From Tritrichomonas musculus (taxonomy: Eukaryota > Parabasalia > Tritrichomonadida > Tritrichomonadidae): DNA of 64,000 nt. The position numbers and the translations under genes were made by a program. Shown here in pieces: positions 28,753 to 37,934 of the stretch. The notes under the pieces were generated by a model. It was not told the origin of the DNA. It ran no database searches and worked only from the letters and a program-made list of their open reading frames with translations. Where the stretch lies: positions 1,798,001 to 1,862,000 of the forward strand of contig JAPFFF010000001.1 of the NCBI GenBank assembly GCA_039105265.1. The letters run 5' to 3'. Positions within the stretch are counted from its first letter, which is position 1; each line of letters opens with the position of its first letter.

Positions 28753-28759
28753 TCATTTT
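28753..28759 (+). promoter_or_regulatory. Initiator-like TCATTTT before the first pseudokinase gene
   Basis: TCATTTT lies 11 bases upstream of the ATG at 28771 and fits the trichomonad initiator. It makes the upstream in-frame TTG (28747) an unlikely start. Confidence 0.5.
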
Positions 28760-28770
28760 TTATAAAGCAA

Positions 28771-30474
28771 ATGTCTACAAGGCAAAAGTATACTAAGTAT
28801 ATCAAAAACATTAATGAATATATAAATCCACAAAAGCTTGGAACAACAGGAAACACGTATTTAGTTGAACATAATGAATCTCATAAGAGATATGTTTCTA
28901 GAACATATGAAGAATTGGTAACAGATCAAGACCAGCAATCATTCTTCAATGAAATTACTTTCCGTATCACAGAACCATATCCTGAATTAATGCCTATTAA
29001 AGCATTAAATTTAAAAGATTATAATGGTGAAAATCATCCTACGATTTTATCTTATTACATGGAAAAAGGTTCACTTGAAGATAACTTTAATGTTCTCACA
29101 AAAACACAAAAATACATTATAATTAATTCAATTGCAAATTGTTGTGATTTCCTACATAAATGTGAGGTTTTCCATTTAAATTTAAATCCAAACAATATTT
29201 TACTTGATCCTCAATATTATCCACGTATCACAGATTATTATGGATTTAAAATTCATAAACTTATTGAAAAAATAGATAACAAGATAGGTTTATCTTTATA
29301 TATGGCTCCCGAAGTTATTCATGAAAAAAAGTTTGGCCCAGAAGCTGATGTTTACTCATTTGGTATCATTGCATATGAAATTTTAACAAATGATCGATCT
29401 TTTACAAATATGGTCAAGAAATATGAGTCATTTGATGATATTCCACAAAATATTTTACCTAACTTGTCATTAATTAAGAATGACCATTTACGTAGCATTG
29501 TGATGAAATGCTTATCACTCGATCCAAAAGAACGTCCAACATTTCCAGATATTATAGAATCACTGAATGACAAACTGATTAAAAAAGATATGAAAGTTGA
29601 ACATAGGGATTTACAAAAATATATCAACTTTCAATCATTAGAAAGAGCAAAGCTAAAAGATCCTGTTGCAATGAATAGAATTGGATGCATACGTGATTAT
29701 GAAAAAGCAGATATCAAAGAAATATTAAAATATTATGATGGAGCGATTGAACAGGGAAATGGAAGTGCAATGTTCAATAAAATAGGAATGTTATATTTTG
29801 GCCGAAATTGTCAAAGAAACGTTGAAGAAGCTATGAAACTGATGAAATTGGCCATTAAACATAATAATCCTTTTGCAATGACAAATTATGGTTGCTTTTT
29901 GTTTTTTGGTGTCGATGTTCCAAGAGACACCGAAGAAGGTTTATATTACCTCAAAACAGGTGTAAAGGCAAACAATTCATATGCAATGTTAGAATTGGGG
30001 AAAATATATTTGAATGGCTTTAGTGTACCTACAAATACAGATAAGGCATTACAACTTTTTGAAAAGTCAGCAAGTTTACAAAATGCTGGTGCCATGGTTT
30101 GTCTTGCAGAAATGTACAAGAATGGTAACGGAGTACAAAAAGACATAAATGTAGCTATTAAATGGTTAAAAGAAGCGATAGATCTTTATTCGAATGAAGC
30201 AAAATGTGTCCTTGCTGATATATATGCATATGAAGATGGTTTCAAAAATGAAGAAGAAGCTCTTCGACTATTGGATGAAGCAATCGAAGATAATTATACA
30301 AAAGCAGTTATTAAAAAGCATAATTTGATATTTCATGATAACAAAAAAGATGCAGATGAAGATCTAATTGACGTTTGCTATATCGATTTTTTTGATGGTC
30401 TTCATATCGAAAAACCAAAATCACATCACATTAAATACTTGCCAAAAAGTGATTTTCAAAATTCATCTCATTAA
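28771..30474 (+). CDS. Pseudokinase with Sel1-like repeats, copy 1
   Basis: 567 residues from the ATG at 28771. The kinase fold covers ~20-275: a weak glycine loop (LGTTGNTYLVEH), Arg44 where the ATP-binding lysine is expected (YVSRTY), HLNLNPNN at 135-142 with Asn137 in place of the catalytic Asp, and DYYG at 155-158 in place of DFG. MAPE and ADVYSFG are preserved, so the fold is intact while the catalytic residues are lost. Residues ~300-530 form about six Sel1-like repeats (for example AMFNKIGMLYFGRN; AMLELGKIYLNGF). This is probably a scaffold or regulatory pseudokinase. It is nearly identical to the gene at 32424. I noticed only three base differences in the coding region, one of them changing Pro to Gln (residue 71). 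Confidence 0.88.
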   Translation: MSTRQKYTKYIKNINEYINPQKLGTTGNTYLVEHNESHKRYVSRTYEELVTDQDQQSFFNEITFRITEPYPELMPIKALNLKDYNGENHPTILSYYMEKGSLEDNFNVLTKTQKYIIINSIANCCDFLHKCEVFHLNLNPNNILLDPQYYPRITDYYGFKIHKLIEKIDNKIGLSLYMAPEVIHEKKFGPEADVYSFGIIAYEILTNDRSFTNMVKKYESFDDIPQNILPNLSLIKNDHLRSIVMKCLSLDPKERPTFPDIIESLNDKLIKKDMKVEHRDLQKYINFQSLERAKLKDPVAMNRIGCIRDYEKADIKEILKYYDGAIEQGNGSAMFNKIGMLYFGRNCQRNVEEAMKLMKLAIKHNNPFAMTNYGCFLFFGVDVPRDTEEGLYYLKTGVKANNSYAMLELGKIYLNGFSVPTNTDKALQLFEKSASLQNAGAMVCLAEMYKNGNGVQKDINVAIKWLKEAIDLYSNEAKCVLADIYAYEDGFKNEEEALRLLDEAIEDNYTKAVIKKHNLIFHDNKKDADEDLIDVCYIDFFDGLHIEKPKSHHIKYLPKSDFQNSSH

Positions 30475-30643
30475 ATAAATAAAAGTTATTTTTTTATAAT
30501 TCTGATATTGGTTATCAGGTTTTACACTTTTTAACTCAAATAATCGATATTAAAATGTTATTTATTGGAAATTTTTATTGATGAATTCGATTATCAGGTA
30601 TGAAATGTGATACAGAAAAAATATTCATTTGATATCGAATCTT

Positions 30644-30907
30644 GAAGAAATTAAGAAAGAAATTAATAAAAATGTAAAATTAATCGATGTTTCAACTATA
30701 ATCATTGAAGTCATTCAGAGCATTAAATTAAATACTGATTCACAGTATGATTTTTATTTTACTGAATTAAATAGAATTTATTTTTTGTACAATTATTTAT
30801 GTGATCCGATTGAATCATTTCATTTATATGAACGAAAACAATCAAATAAATTGAATCTCAAAGATATCAATTCTGAATTTTACAAAGGATTTGATATTTA
30901 TCTTTAA
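30644..30907 (+). pseudogene. Duplicated C-terminal tail of the Sel1 kinase, first copy
   Basis: It encodes the last ~87 residues of the upstream Sel1 kinase (EEIKKEINKNVKLIDVSTII to EFYKGFDIYL), detached from any kinase or Sel1 repeats. One substitution is visible (IESFHLYER for IESFNLYER). It can be opened by a preceding ATG at 30629, but it is best read as a by-product of the duplication. Confidence 0.8.
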
Positions 30908-31052
30908 TCTATGCAAATGCAATTTGATAGAGGAAACTTAAAGGACAAATAAACTGTATCACAAACTTAGTCTTTTTTTACGCAATTCCTTCTCATGGTT
31001 ACTTCAGATAATTCTTTTAGAACGGTTATAAGGTCAAAAATACTTTGAAAAC

Positions 31053-32388
31053 TCACCATATTTTTTTCCATGATATCAAATAAAAGCACGAAATATCAAA
31101 AAATAAAATTTACAGCTTTTTTATCAATTTAAGAATAATGATAATTCACCATTATTTTTTCCATGATATCAAATAAAAGTATGACATATCAAAAAATAAA
31201 ATTTACAGCTTTTTTATCAATTTAAGAATAATGATAATTCACCATTATTTTTTCCATGATTTCAAATAAAAGCACGAAATATCAAAAAATAAAATTTACA
31301 GCTTTTTTATCAATTTAAGAATAATGATAATTCACCATTATTTTTTTCAATGATTTCAAATAAAAGTATGACATATCAAAAAGTGAAATTTAAAGCTTTT
31401 TATCAATTTAAGAATAATGATAATTCACCATTATTTTTTCCATGATTTCAAATAAAAGTATGACATATCAAAAAGTGAAATTTAAAGCTTTTTTATCAAT
31501 TTAAGAATAATGATAATTCACCATTATTTTTTCCATGATATCAAATAAAAGCACGAAATATCAAAAAATAAAATTTACAGCTTTTTTATCAATTTAAGAA
31601 TAATGATAATTCACCATTATTTTTTCCATGATATCAAATAAAAGTATGACATATCAAAAAGTGAAATTTAAAGCTTTTTATCAATTTAAGAATAATGATA
31701 ATTCACCATTATTTTTTCCATGATTTCAAATAAAAGTATGACATATCAAAAAGTGAAATTTAAAGCTTTTTATCAATTTAAGAATAATGATAATTCACCA
31801 TTATTTTTTCCATGATATCAAATAAAAGTATGACATATCAAAAAATAAAATTTACAGCTTTTTTATCAATTTAAGAATAATGATAATTCACCATTATTTT
31901 TTCCATGATTTCAAATAAAAGCACGAAATATCAAAAAATAAAATTTACAGCTTTTTTATCAATTTAAGAATAATGATAATTCACCATTATTTTTTTCAAT
32001 GATTTCAAATAAAAGTATGACATATCAAAAAGTGAAATTTAAAGCTTTTTATCAATTTAAGAATAATGATAATTCACCATTATTTTTTCCATGATTTCAA
32101 ATAAAAGTATGACATATCAAAAAGTGAAATTTAAAGCTTTTTTATCAATTTAAGAATAATGATAATTCACCAATATTTTTTCCATGATATCAAATAAAAG
32201 CACGAAATATCAAAAAGTGAAATTTACAGCTTTTTTATCAATTTAAGAATAATGATAATTCACCATTATTTTTTCCATGATATCAAATAAAAGTATGACA
32301 TATCAAAAAGTGAAATTTAAAGCTTTTTATCAATTTAAGAATAATGATAATTCACCATTATTTTTTCCCCAATGATATCAAATATGAC
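31053..32388. repeat. 93-bp minisatellite, about 14 copies
   Basis: The same ~93-bp repeat as at 28141 but with about 14 copies. The two sub-types are interspersed in a different order, indicating expansion after or during the tandem duplication. Confidence 0.9.
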
Positions 32389-32405
32389 AAATTTTAAAAT
32401 TGACT

Positions 32406-32412
32406 TCATTTT
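32406..32412 (+). promoter_or_regulatory. Initiator-like TCATTTT before the second pseudokinase gene
   Basis: Identical in sequence and spacing to the site before the first copy (11 bases before the ATG at 32424). Confidence 0.5.
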
Positions 32413-32423
32413 TTATAAAGCAA

Positions 32424-34127
32424 ATGTCTACAAGGCAAAAGTATACTAAGTATATCAAAAACATTAATGAATATATAAATCCACAAAAGCTTGGAACAAC
32501 AGGAAACACGTATTTAGTTGAACATAATGAATCTCATAAGAGATATGTTTCTAGAACATATGAAGAATTGGTAACAGATCAAGACCAGCAATCATTCTTC
32601 AATGAAATTACTTTCCGTATCACAGAACAATATCCTGAATTAATGCCTATTAAAGCATTAAATTTAAAAGATTATAATGGTGAAAATCATCCTACGATTT
32701 TATCTTATTACATGGAAAAAGGTTCACTTGAAGATAACTTTAATGTTCTCACAAAAACACAAAAATACATTATAATTAATTCAATTGCAAATTGTTGTGA
32801 TTTCCTACATAAATGTGAGGTTTTCCATTTAAATTTAAATCCAAACAATATTTTACTTGATCCTCAATATTATCCACGTATCACAGATTATTATGGATTT
32901 AAAATTCATAAACTTATTGAAAAAATAGATAACAAGATAGGTTTATCTTTATATATGGCTCCCGAAGTTATTCATGAAAAAAAGTTTGGTCCAGAAGCTG
33001 ATGTTTACTCATTTGGTATCATTGCATATGAAATTTTAACAAATGATCGATCTTTTACAAATATGGTCAAGAAATATGAGTCGTTTGATGATATTCCACA
33101 AAATATTTTACCTAACTTGTCATTAATTAAGAATGACCATTTACGTAGCATTGTGATGAAATGCTTATCACTCGATCCAAAAGAACGTCCAACATTTCCA
33201 GATATTATAGAATCACTGAATGACAAACTGATTAAAAAAGATATGAAAGTTGAACATAGGGATTTACAAAAATATATCAACTTTCAATCATTAGAAAGAG
33301 CAAAGCTAAAAGATCCTGTTGCAATGAATAGAATTGGATGCATACGTGATTATGAAAAAGCAGATATCAAAGAAATATTAAAATATTATGATGGAGCGAT
33401 TGAACAGGGAAATGGAAGTGCAATGTTCAATAAAATAGGAATGTTATATTTTGGCCGAAATTGTCAAAGAAACGTTGAAGAAGCTATGAAACTGATGAAA
33501 TTGGCCATTAAACATAATAATCCTTTTGCAATGACAAATTATGGTTGCTTTTTGTTTTTTGGTGTCGATGTTCCAAGAGACACCGAAGAAGGTTTATATT
33601 ACCTCAAAACAGGTGTAAAGGCAAACAATTCATATGCAATGTTAGAATTGGGGAAAATATATTTGAATGGCTTTAGTGTACCTACAAATACAGATAAGGC
33701 ATTACAACTTTTTGAAAAGTCAGCAAGTTTACAAAATGCTGGTGCCATGGTTTGTCTTGCAGAAATGTACAAGAATGGTAACGGAGTACAAAAAGACATA
33801 AATGTAGCTATTAAATGGTTAAAAGAAGCGATAGATCTTTATTCGAATGAAGCAAAATGTGTCCTTGCTGATATATATGCATATGAAGATGGTTTCAAAA
33901 ATGAAGAAGAAGCTCTTCGACTATTGGATGAAGCAATCGAAGATAATTATACAAAAGCAGTTATTAAAAAGCATAATTTGATATTTCATGATAACAAAAA
34001 AGATGCAGATGAAGATCTAATTGACGTTTGCTATATCGATTTTTTTGATGGTCTTCATATCGAAAAACCAAAATCACATCACATTAAATACTTGCCAAAA
34101 AGTGATTTTCAAAATTCATCTCATTAA
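32424..34127 (+). CDS. Pseudokinase with Sel1-like repeats, copy 2
   Basis: 567 residues, almost identical to the product of 28771-30474: the same HLN and DYYG replacements of catalytic motifs, the same Sel1 array and the same 3' flank. The only protein difference I noticed is Gln in place of Pro at residue 71. Both copies are uninterrupted. Its upstream minisatellite is more than twice as long as that of copy 1, so expression could differ between copies if the repeat affects the promoter; that is speculation. Confidence 0.88.
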   Translation: MSTRQKYTKYIKNINEYINPQKLGTTGNTYLVEHNESHKRYVSRTYEELVTDQDQQSFFNEITFRITEQYPELMPIKALNLKDYNGENHPTILSYYMEKGSLEDNFNVLTKTQKYIIINSIANCCDFLHKCEVFHLNLNPNNILLDPQYYPRITDYYGFKIHKLIEKIDNKIGLSLYMAPEVIHEKKFGPEADVYSFGIIAYEILTNDRSFTNMVKKYESFDDIPQNILPNLSLIKNDHLRSIVMKCLSLDPKERPTFPDIIESLNDKLIKKDMKVEHRDLQKYINFQSLERAKLKDPVAMNRIGCIRDYEKADIKEILKYYDGAIEQGNGSAMFNKIGMLYFGRNCQRNVEEAMKLMKLAIKHNNPFAMTNYGCFLFFGVDVPRDTEEGLYYLKTGVKANNSYAMLELGKIYLNGFSVPTNTDKALQLFEKSASLQNAGAMVCLAEMYKNGNGVQKDINVAIKWLKEAIDLYSNEAKCVLADIYAYEDGFKNEEEALRLLDEAIEDNYTKAVIKKHNLIFHDNKKDADEDLIDVCYIDFFDGLHIEKPKSHHIKYLPKSDFQNSSH

Positions 34128-34296
34128 ATAAATAAAAGTTATTTTTTTATAATTCTGATATTGGTTATCAGGTTTTACACTTTTTAACTCAAATAATCGA
34201 TATTAAAATGTTATTTATTGGAAATTTTAATTGATGAATTCGATTATCAGGTATGAAATGTGATACAGAAAAAATATTCATTTGATATCGAATCTT

Positions 34297-34574
34297 GAAG
34301 AAATTAAGAAAGAAATTAATAAAAATGTAAAATTAATCGATGTTTCAACTATAATCATTGAAGTCATTCAGAGCATTAAATTAAATACTGATTCACAGTA
34401 TGATTTTTATTTTACTGAATTAAATAGAATTTATTTTTTGTACAATTATTTATGTGATCCGATTGAATCATTCAATTTATATGAACGAAAACAATCAAAT
34501 AAATTGAATCTCAAAGATATCAATTCTGAATTTTACAAAGGATTTGATATTTATCTTTAATCTATGCAAATGCA
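34297..34574 (+). pseudogene. Duplicated C-terminal tail of the Sel1 kinase, second copy
   Basis: A third occurrence of the Sel1-kinase tail. Identity to the other two ends abruptly after CTATGCAAATGCAA at about 34574, where unrelated sequence starts. This marks the right border of the tandem duplication. Confidence 0.8.
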
Positions 34575-35053
34575 ACCATAAGATATCATTCGTTGAAACT
34601 TGGTCGATTATTTCCTTCAAAGTTCAAGCAGTTATTGATCAGGTTCTTTGCGAATTCAGTGAATGTTGAAGGAATGTCAGCCTTCTTTCCTTGCAAGTTT
34701 TGTGGTGTTTTGATCTTTGGTAATTGACTATAGCTCAAAGTTTAATAGACAAGAACACCGAATGAGTAAACATCAATCTTTTCATTGAAATCATCTTCTT
34801 CGGGGATGATTTCTGGGGCCATGAATTTGTTCGTTCCAACACCAATCGTTATTGTGAATTGTTCTAGCTTCATCAATTTCGAGAATGATGGATTTGAGCC
34901 ACGAATTTTCAAAATGATTGGATTGATTGAAATGATGATTGTCTTCGAGATCAACTGTATTTTTGGCAAAGTTATTATTATAAACGGATAATGAGGTGAC
35001 ATTAACTTCACATTTAAACTGCTTTTAATAAATCCGAACGAGTATTTAACCAT
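34575..35053 (-). pseudogene. Kinase C-lobe remnant, minus strand
   Basis: Minus-strand reading from 35053 gives GVGTNKFMAPEIIPEEDDFN and KIDVYSFGVLVY, the activation-segment end and helix F of a protein kinase. In another frame, toward 34575, KADIPSTFTEFAKNLINNCL and NRPSF follow, the end of a C-lobe. The frame is broken near 34742 and the N-lobe is missing. Confidence 0.65.
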
Positions 35054-35089
35054 GATTTAGCTGTTATGACAAAATTGATTGAAAAAGTA

Positions 35090-35563
35090 TTTTAAAAGTT
35101 TGTATATTTTGACCATTGGTTCCGATATATTAAAAGAGGTTTATCACTGGAATTTCCACCAAATTTATCTGTTAGGTAAGTGATGATGCCTTTGAATGCA
35201 CCAGATACATTCAGTGATCCAAACACCTCAAAAATTTACCAGAATTCATATTCAATATGAACTTCCAAATTGAATTTGGTTTTCTTTAAAAACGATGTCT
35301 CCTTTACAACTTGGCTCTTTGATTCCTTTAAAATAATTTTGTGAAAAATTAGGGAATGAAAAACTTTTATTCCAAATAGTAAAAAGCGATGCAGATAATT
35401 TCAATGCACCATCATCACCGCTACAGTTATAAAATGAATATGAGTCAATAGACCTTCTGGTCTCACAATTAAAGCATCCATTAATTCCAAGAATCTTTAG
35501 TAAAAATGATAGAAAAAATACGATAGCAATTGAATTCATATATGGCCACACATTAGAAAACAT
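35090..35563 (-). pseudogene. Fragments of a discoidin-type family gene and an unplaced Cys/Ser-rich piece
   Basis: On the minus strand about 35225-35095 reads FGSLNVSGAFKGIITYLTDK then FGGNSSDKPLL. This resembles the start of the discoidin-like (F5/8C) region of the BTB protein at 55814 (FNGIMQYLTSETGGNIHDN). Further upstream (35563-35252) an open stretch with NCSGDDGALKLSASLF looks like a surface-protein fragment that I cannot place. Frames differ and there is no intact gene. Confidence 0.4.
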
Positions 35564-36437
35564 CCATAAAATTCACTTAACAAATAAAGAAAAATTAACA
35601 ATTATATTTGAACTAATGCTTATTATCGAATATCATCATCGCAATCACTTCATTTACAGGTTTTTAAGACCCAGTTATATCATTATTGATGAAAACAAAG
35701 ATGGAATTCTAAGTAATTTTGATTGAATGATTCAATATGATAAGAATCATTTTTTCCAAGAAACGAGAATGCATACACGAGATTTTATGTCAATTTCCAC
35801 GTCTCTAAAAGATTTATTTGTATTAATTTCTCAAAACTGTGGTATTTATTCACTAGGACTTATGATTTACTACATAATGAAAGAGAGAGAATATCAAAAT
35901 TTGAACGAAATAGGTAATTTTGGTGGTAATTCGAGCATTGAGTATATTTTTCACAAATGTATCGAAAAAAAACAGATGTGCGGCCTTCAATTTCTGAATT
36001 AATTTTTGAGTTTTATGTCAAATATGATTCAGAAATTGATTTTGAACGAATACGACAATTGGCAGAAGAGTCATTCAAAATCTGTTATGGTCCAGACGTA
36101 TCTAGCGTGTTAATGATTATTAACAATTTTGAGATAAGATCACAAACACGAATCGATCTGATAATATTATCAATTGGAATTTTGAGATAAGATCACAAAC
36201 ACGTATCTAGCGTGTTATATAATAAGGGTTGGTTTCAAAAAGATTCAAATGCACAATATCATCCAGGCTAAATTTATTACAGAGGAGAATTTGTTGAATC
36301 TGATATTAACAAAGCAATTCATTGTTTAACATTGGCAGCAAATCAAAACAACCTTGATGCACAGTGTATTCTTGGTGCCATTTATAGCGAAGGTAAATAT
36401 GTTACATGTGACATTAAAAAAGCGATTTATTATTGAA
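35530..36437 (+). pseudogene. Truncated Sel1-kinase relic
   Basis: A degraded relative of the kinase at 24156. In order: IEFIYGHTLENIHKIHLTNK, IEYHHRNHFIYRFLRPSYII (the catalytic loop with HRD/IRD reading YRF), a DFD-like NFD followed by a stop, GIYSLGLMIYYIM, RPSISELIFEFYVKYDSEID, and one to two Sel1 repeats (SDINKAIHCLTLAANQN; AIYSEGKYVTCDIKKAIYY). Several stops and frame changes separate these pieces. Part of the 36120-36210 stretch is duplicated (TTTTGAGATAAGATCACAAA occurs twice). Confidence 0.75.
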
Positions 36438-36677
36438 ATTTGAAAGTCTTCAGAATTAATATTCAAATTTTTAAATTCTTATTCAAAATATTGATATATA
36501 AAATATCTTTTATCTTTATTAATAAAATAATTAAATATTTTATTATACTTTTTAAATATGATAAAAACTATATTTTCATATTTTCATATATTATTTTTGG
36601 TAAATATTTTTAAATAAAACTAATAAATATAAAACAATATTTTTACAATTATTTTTTTTTTTTCTTTCAAAAAACAA

Positions 36678-37568
36678 ATGAGTAAATCCAAAGTTTATTT
36701 TACCAAAGAAATAACACCCGAAAGCTTAATTCGTATATATGACGCACTTGGTAGGGAACTTCAAGGAAAAATTTGCGTTAAAATTTCTACAGGTGAACCA
36801 GGTGGACATAACTTCTTAAGTCCTGATCTTATCAAAGGATTAGTTAATAAAGTTGACGGTACAATTGTCGAATGTCTTACAGCATATCGAGGAAAGCGAA
36901 ACACAGTAGAAGCTCACAAGCAAACCTTTAAAGATCATGGATTTGCTGATATAGCTCCTTGCGAACTATTAGACGAAGAAGGCACAATGAAAATTCCAAT
37001 TGAAGGAGGCAAACATCTCAAAGGTTATGATATTGTTGGCTCCCGAATGCCCAATTACAAATCAAGCATAATTCTATCTCATTTCAAAGGTCATATGGCG
37101 GCTGGCTTTGGAGGAGCTTTGAAAAATATGAGTATTGGATTTGCATCAGCAGCAGGAAAAGCATGGATTCACTCATCTGGAAAAACTGAAAATAATATTT
37201 TAATGTTTGTTGGATTTTTACAGCAAGATGCCTTTTTAGAAAGCATGGCTGAAGCCTGCAAAGGTGTTATTGATTTTTTCAAACCTGAAAATTTATGCTA
37301 CATTAATGTTGCTAATAAGTTATCTGTTGATTGCGACTGCTCTTCGCATCCAAAAGACCCAGAAATGAAAGATATCGGTATTTTTGCTTCCCTTGATCCA
37401 GTTGCAATTGACCAATGCTGCTATGACCAGGTAATTAATTCAAGTGACGAAGGAAAAGCATCATTAGTGAAAAGAATGAACGGAAGACATGGAATTCATG
37501 TTGTTGAAGAGGCTTGTCGATTAGGACTCGGATCAAGAGAATATGAGCTCATCGATATTGATAATTAA
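36678..37568 (+). CDS. DUF362-family protein
   Basis: 296 residues, intact, related to the bacterial and archaeal DUF362 family (in bacteria often fused to or paired with ferredoxin-type iron-sulfur domains; biochemical role poorly defined). Supporting segments: GKICVKISTGEPGGHNFLSP, IVECLTAYRGKRNTVEAH, ILSHFKGHMAAGFGGALKNM, SIGFASAAGKAWIHSSGKT, and DIGIFASLDPVAIDQCCYD. The C-terminal ferredoxin module of many bacterial homologues is absent. A Cys-rich VDCDCSSHP segment near residue 220 could bind metal. The gene probably came from anaerobic bacteria; its base composition is now close to the host's. Confidence 0.85.
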   Translation: MSKSKVYFTKEITPESLIRIYDALGRELQGKICVKISTGEPGGHNFLSPDLIKGLVNKVDGTIVECLTAYRGKRNTVEAHKQTFKDHGFADIAPCELLDEEGTMKIPIEGGKHLKGYDIVGSRMPNYKSSIILSHFKGHMAAGFGGALKNMSIGFASAAGKAWIHSSGKTENNILMFVGFLQQDAFLESMAEACKGVIDFFKPENLCYINVANKLSVDCDCSSHPKDPEMKDIGIFASLDPVAIDQCCYDQVINSSDEGKASLVKRMNGRHGIHVVEEACRLGLGSREYELIDIDN

Positions 37569-37704
37569 TTATTTTAATTAAAATAATTAAAAAAAACAGT
37601 ATTATCATTTTCATTATTTCTTACTTGTTGGTGAATTATTAACTTTTTTTTTTTTTTTTTTATTTGAAATTGATGAAATAAATTAAAAAAAAAAGCAAAA
37701 AAAT

Positions 37705-37776
37705 GCTTTGAGCGTGACTCGGACACGCGACCTTAGGATTATGAGACCTACGCTCTACCGACTGAGCTATCAAAGC
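37705..37776 (-). tRNA. tRNA-Met (CAT), elongator type
   Basis: The minus strand folds as a 72-nt cloverleaf. Acceptor stem GCTTTGA pairs with TCAAAGC. The D arm is GCTC...GAGC. The anticodon loop is CTCATAA, with anticodon CAT. The T arm is GCGTG-TCCGAGT-CACGC. There is no intron. The CTCATAATC loop context is that of eukaryotic elongator tRNA-Met. A T-run follows on the minus strand as a Pol III terminator. No 3' CCA is encoded. Confidence 0.93.
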
Positions 37777-37934
37777 TTGTTGATTTTTCATTTATATAAT
37801 TATATTTGAATTTACATGCAAATTTTATAAAATTTCATATTCTAATATAATCTGGATTTTCTTCAAAATAACTCATAATCAAATAAAACATCTTTTTTCA
37901 TAATAATATTATTTATTTATAAAACAAAGATTGC

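Larger units (their letters stand above)
27732..30643 (+). repeat. Tandem duplication, first unit (2.9 kb)
   Basis: The unit begins inside the C-terminal coding end of the Sel1 kinase (GAAGAAATTAAGAAAGAAAT). It continues through that gene's 3' flank, the 93-bp minisatellite, the pseudokinase gene and its 3' flank, and ends where the same tail sequence restarts at 30644. Confidence 0.85.
30644..34296 (+). repeat. Tandem duplication, second unit (3.65 kb)
   Basis: Second copy of the tail, minisatellite, pseudokinase and flank unit. It is offset 2912 bases from the first at its left end and 3653 bases at the gene. The 741-base difference equals about eight extra 93-bp minisatellite copies. Confidence 0.85.

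Noticed and set aside
28747-28770. Upstream TTG-initiated extension (TSFFIKQ) of the pseudokinase genes, also at 32400
   Set aside because: TTG is not an expected start in this group. The segment contains the initiator-like TCATTTT, so it is most likely promoter and leader. The ATGs at 28771 and 32424 were chosen.
28141-32388. CRISPR-like array reading of the 93-bp repeats
   Set aside because: The repeats are contiguous tandem units without unique spacers and lie in a eukaryotic context; they are a minisatellite.
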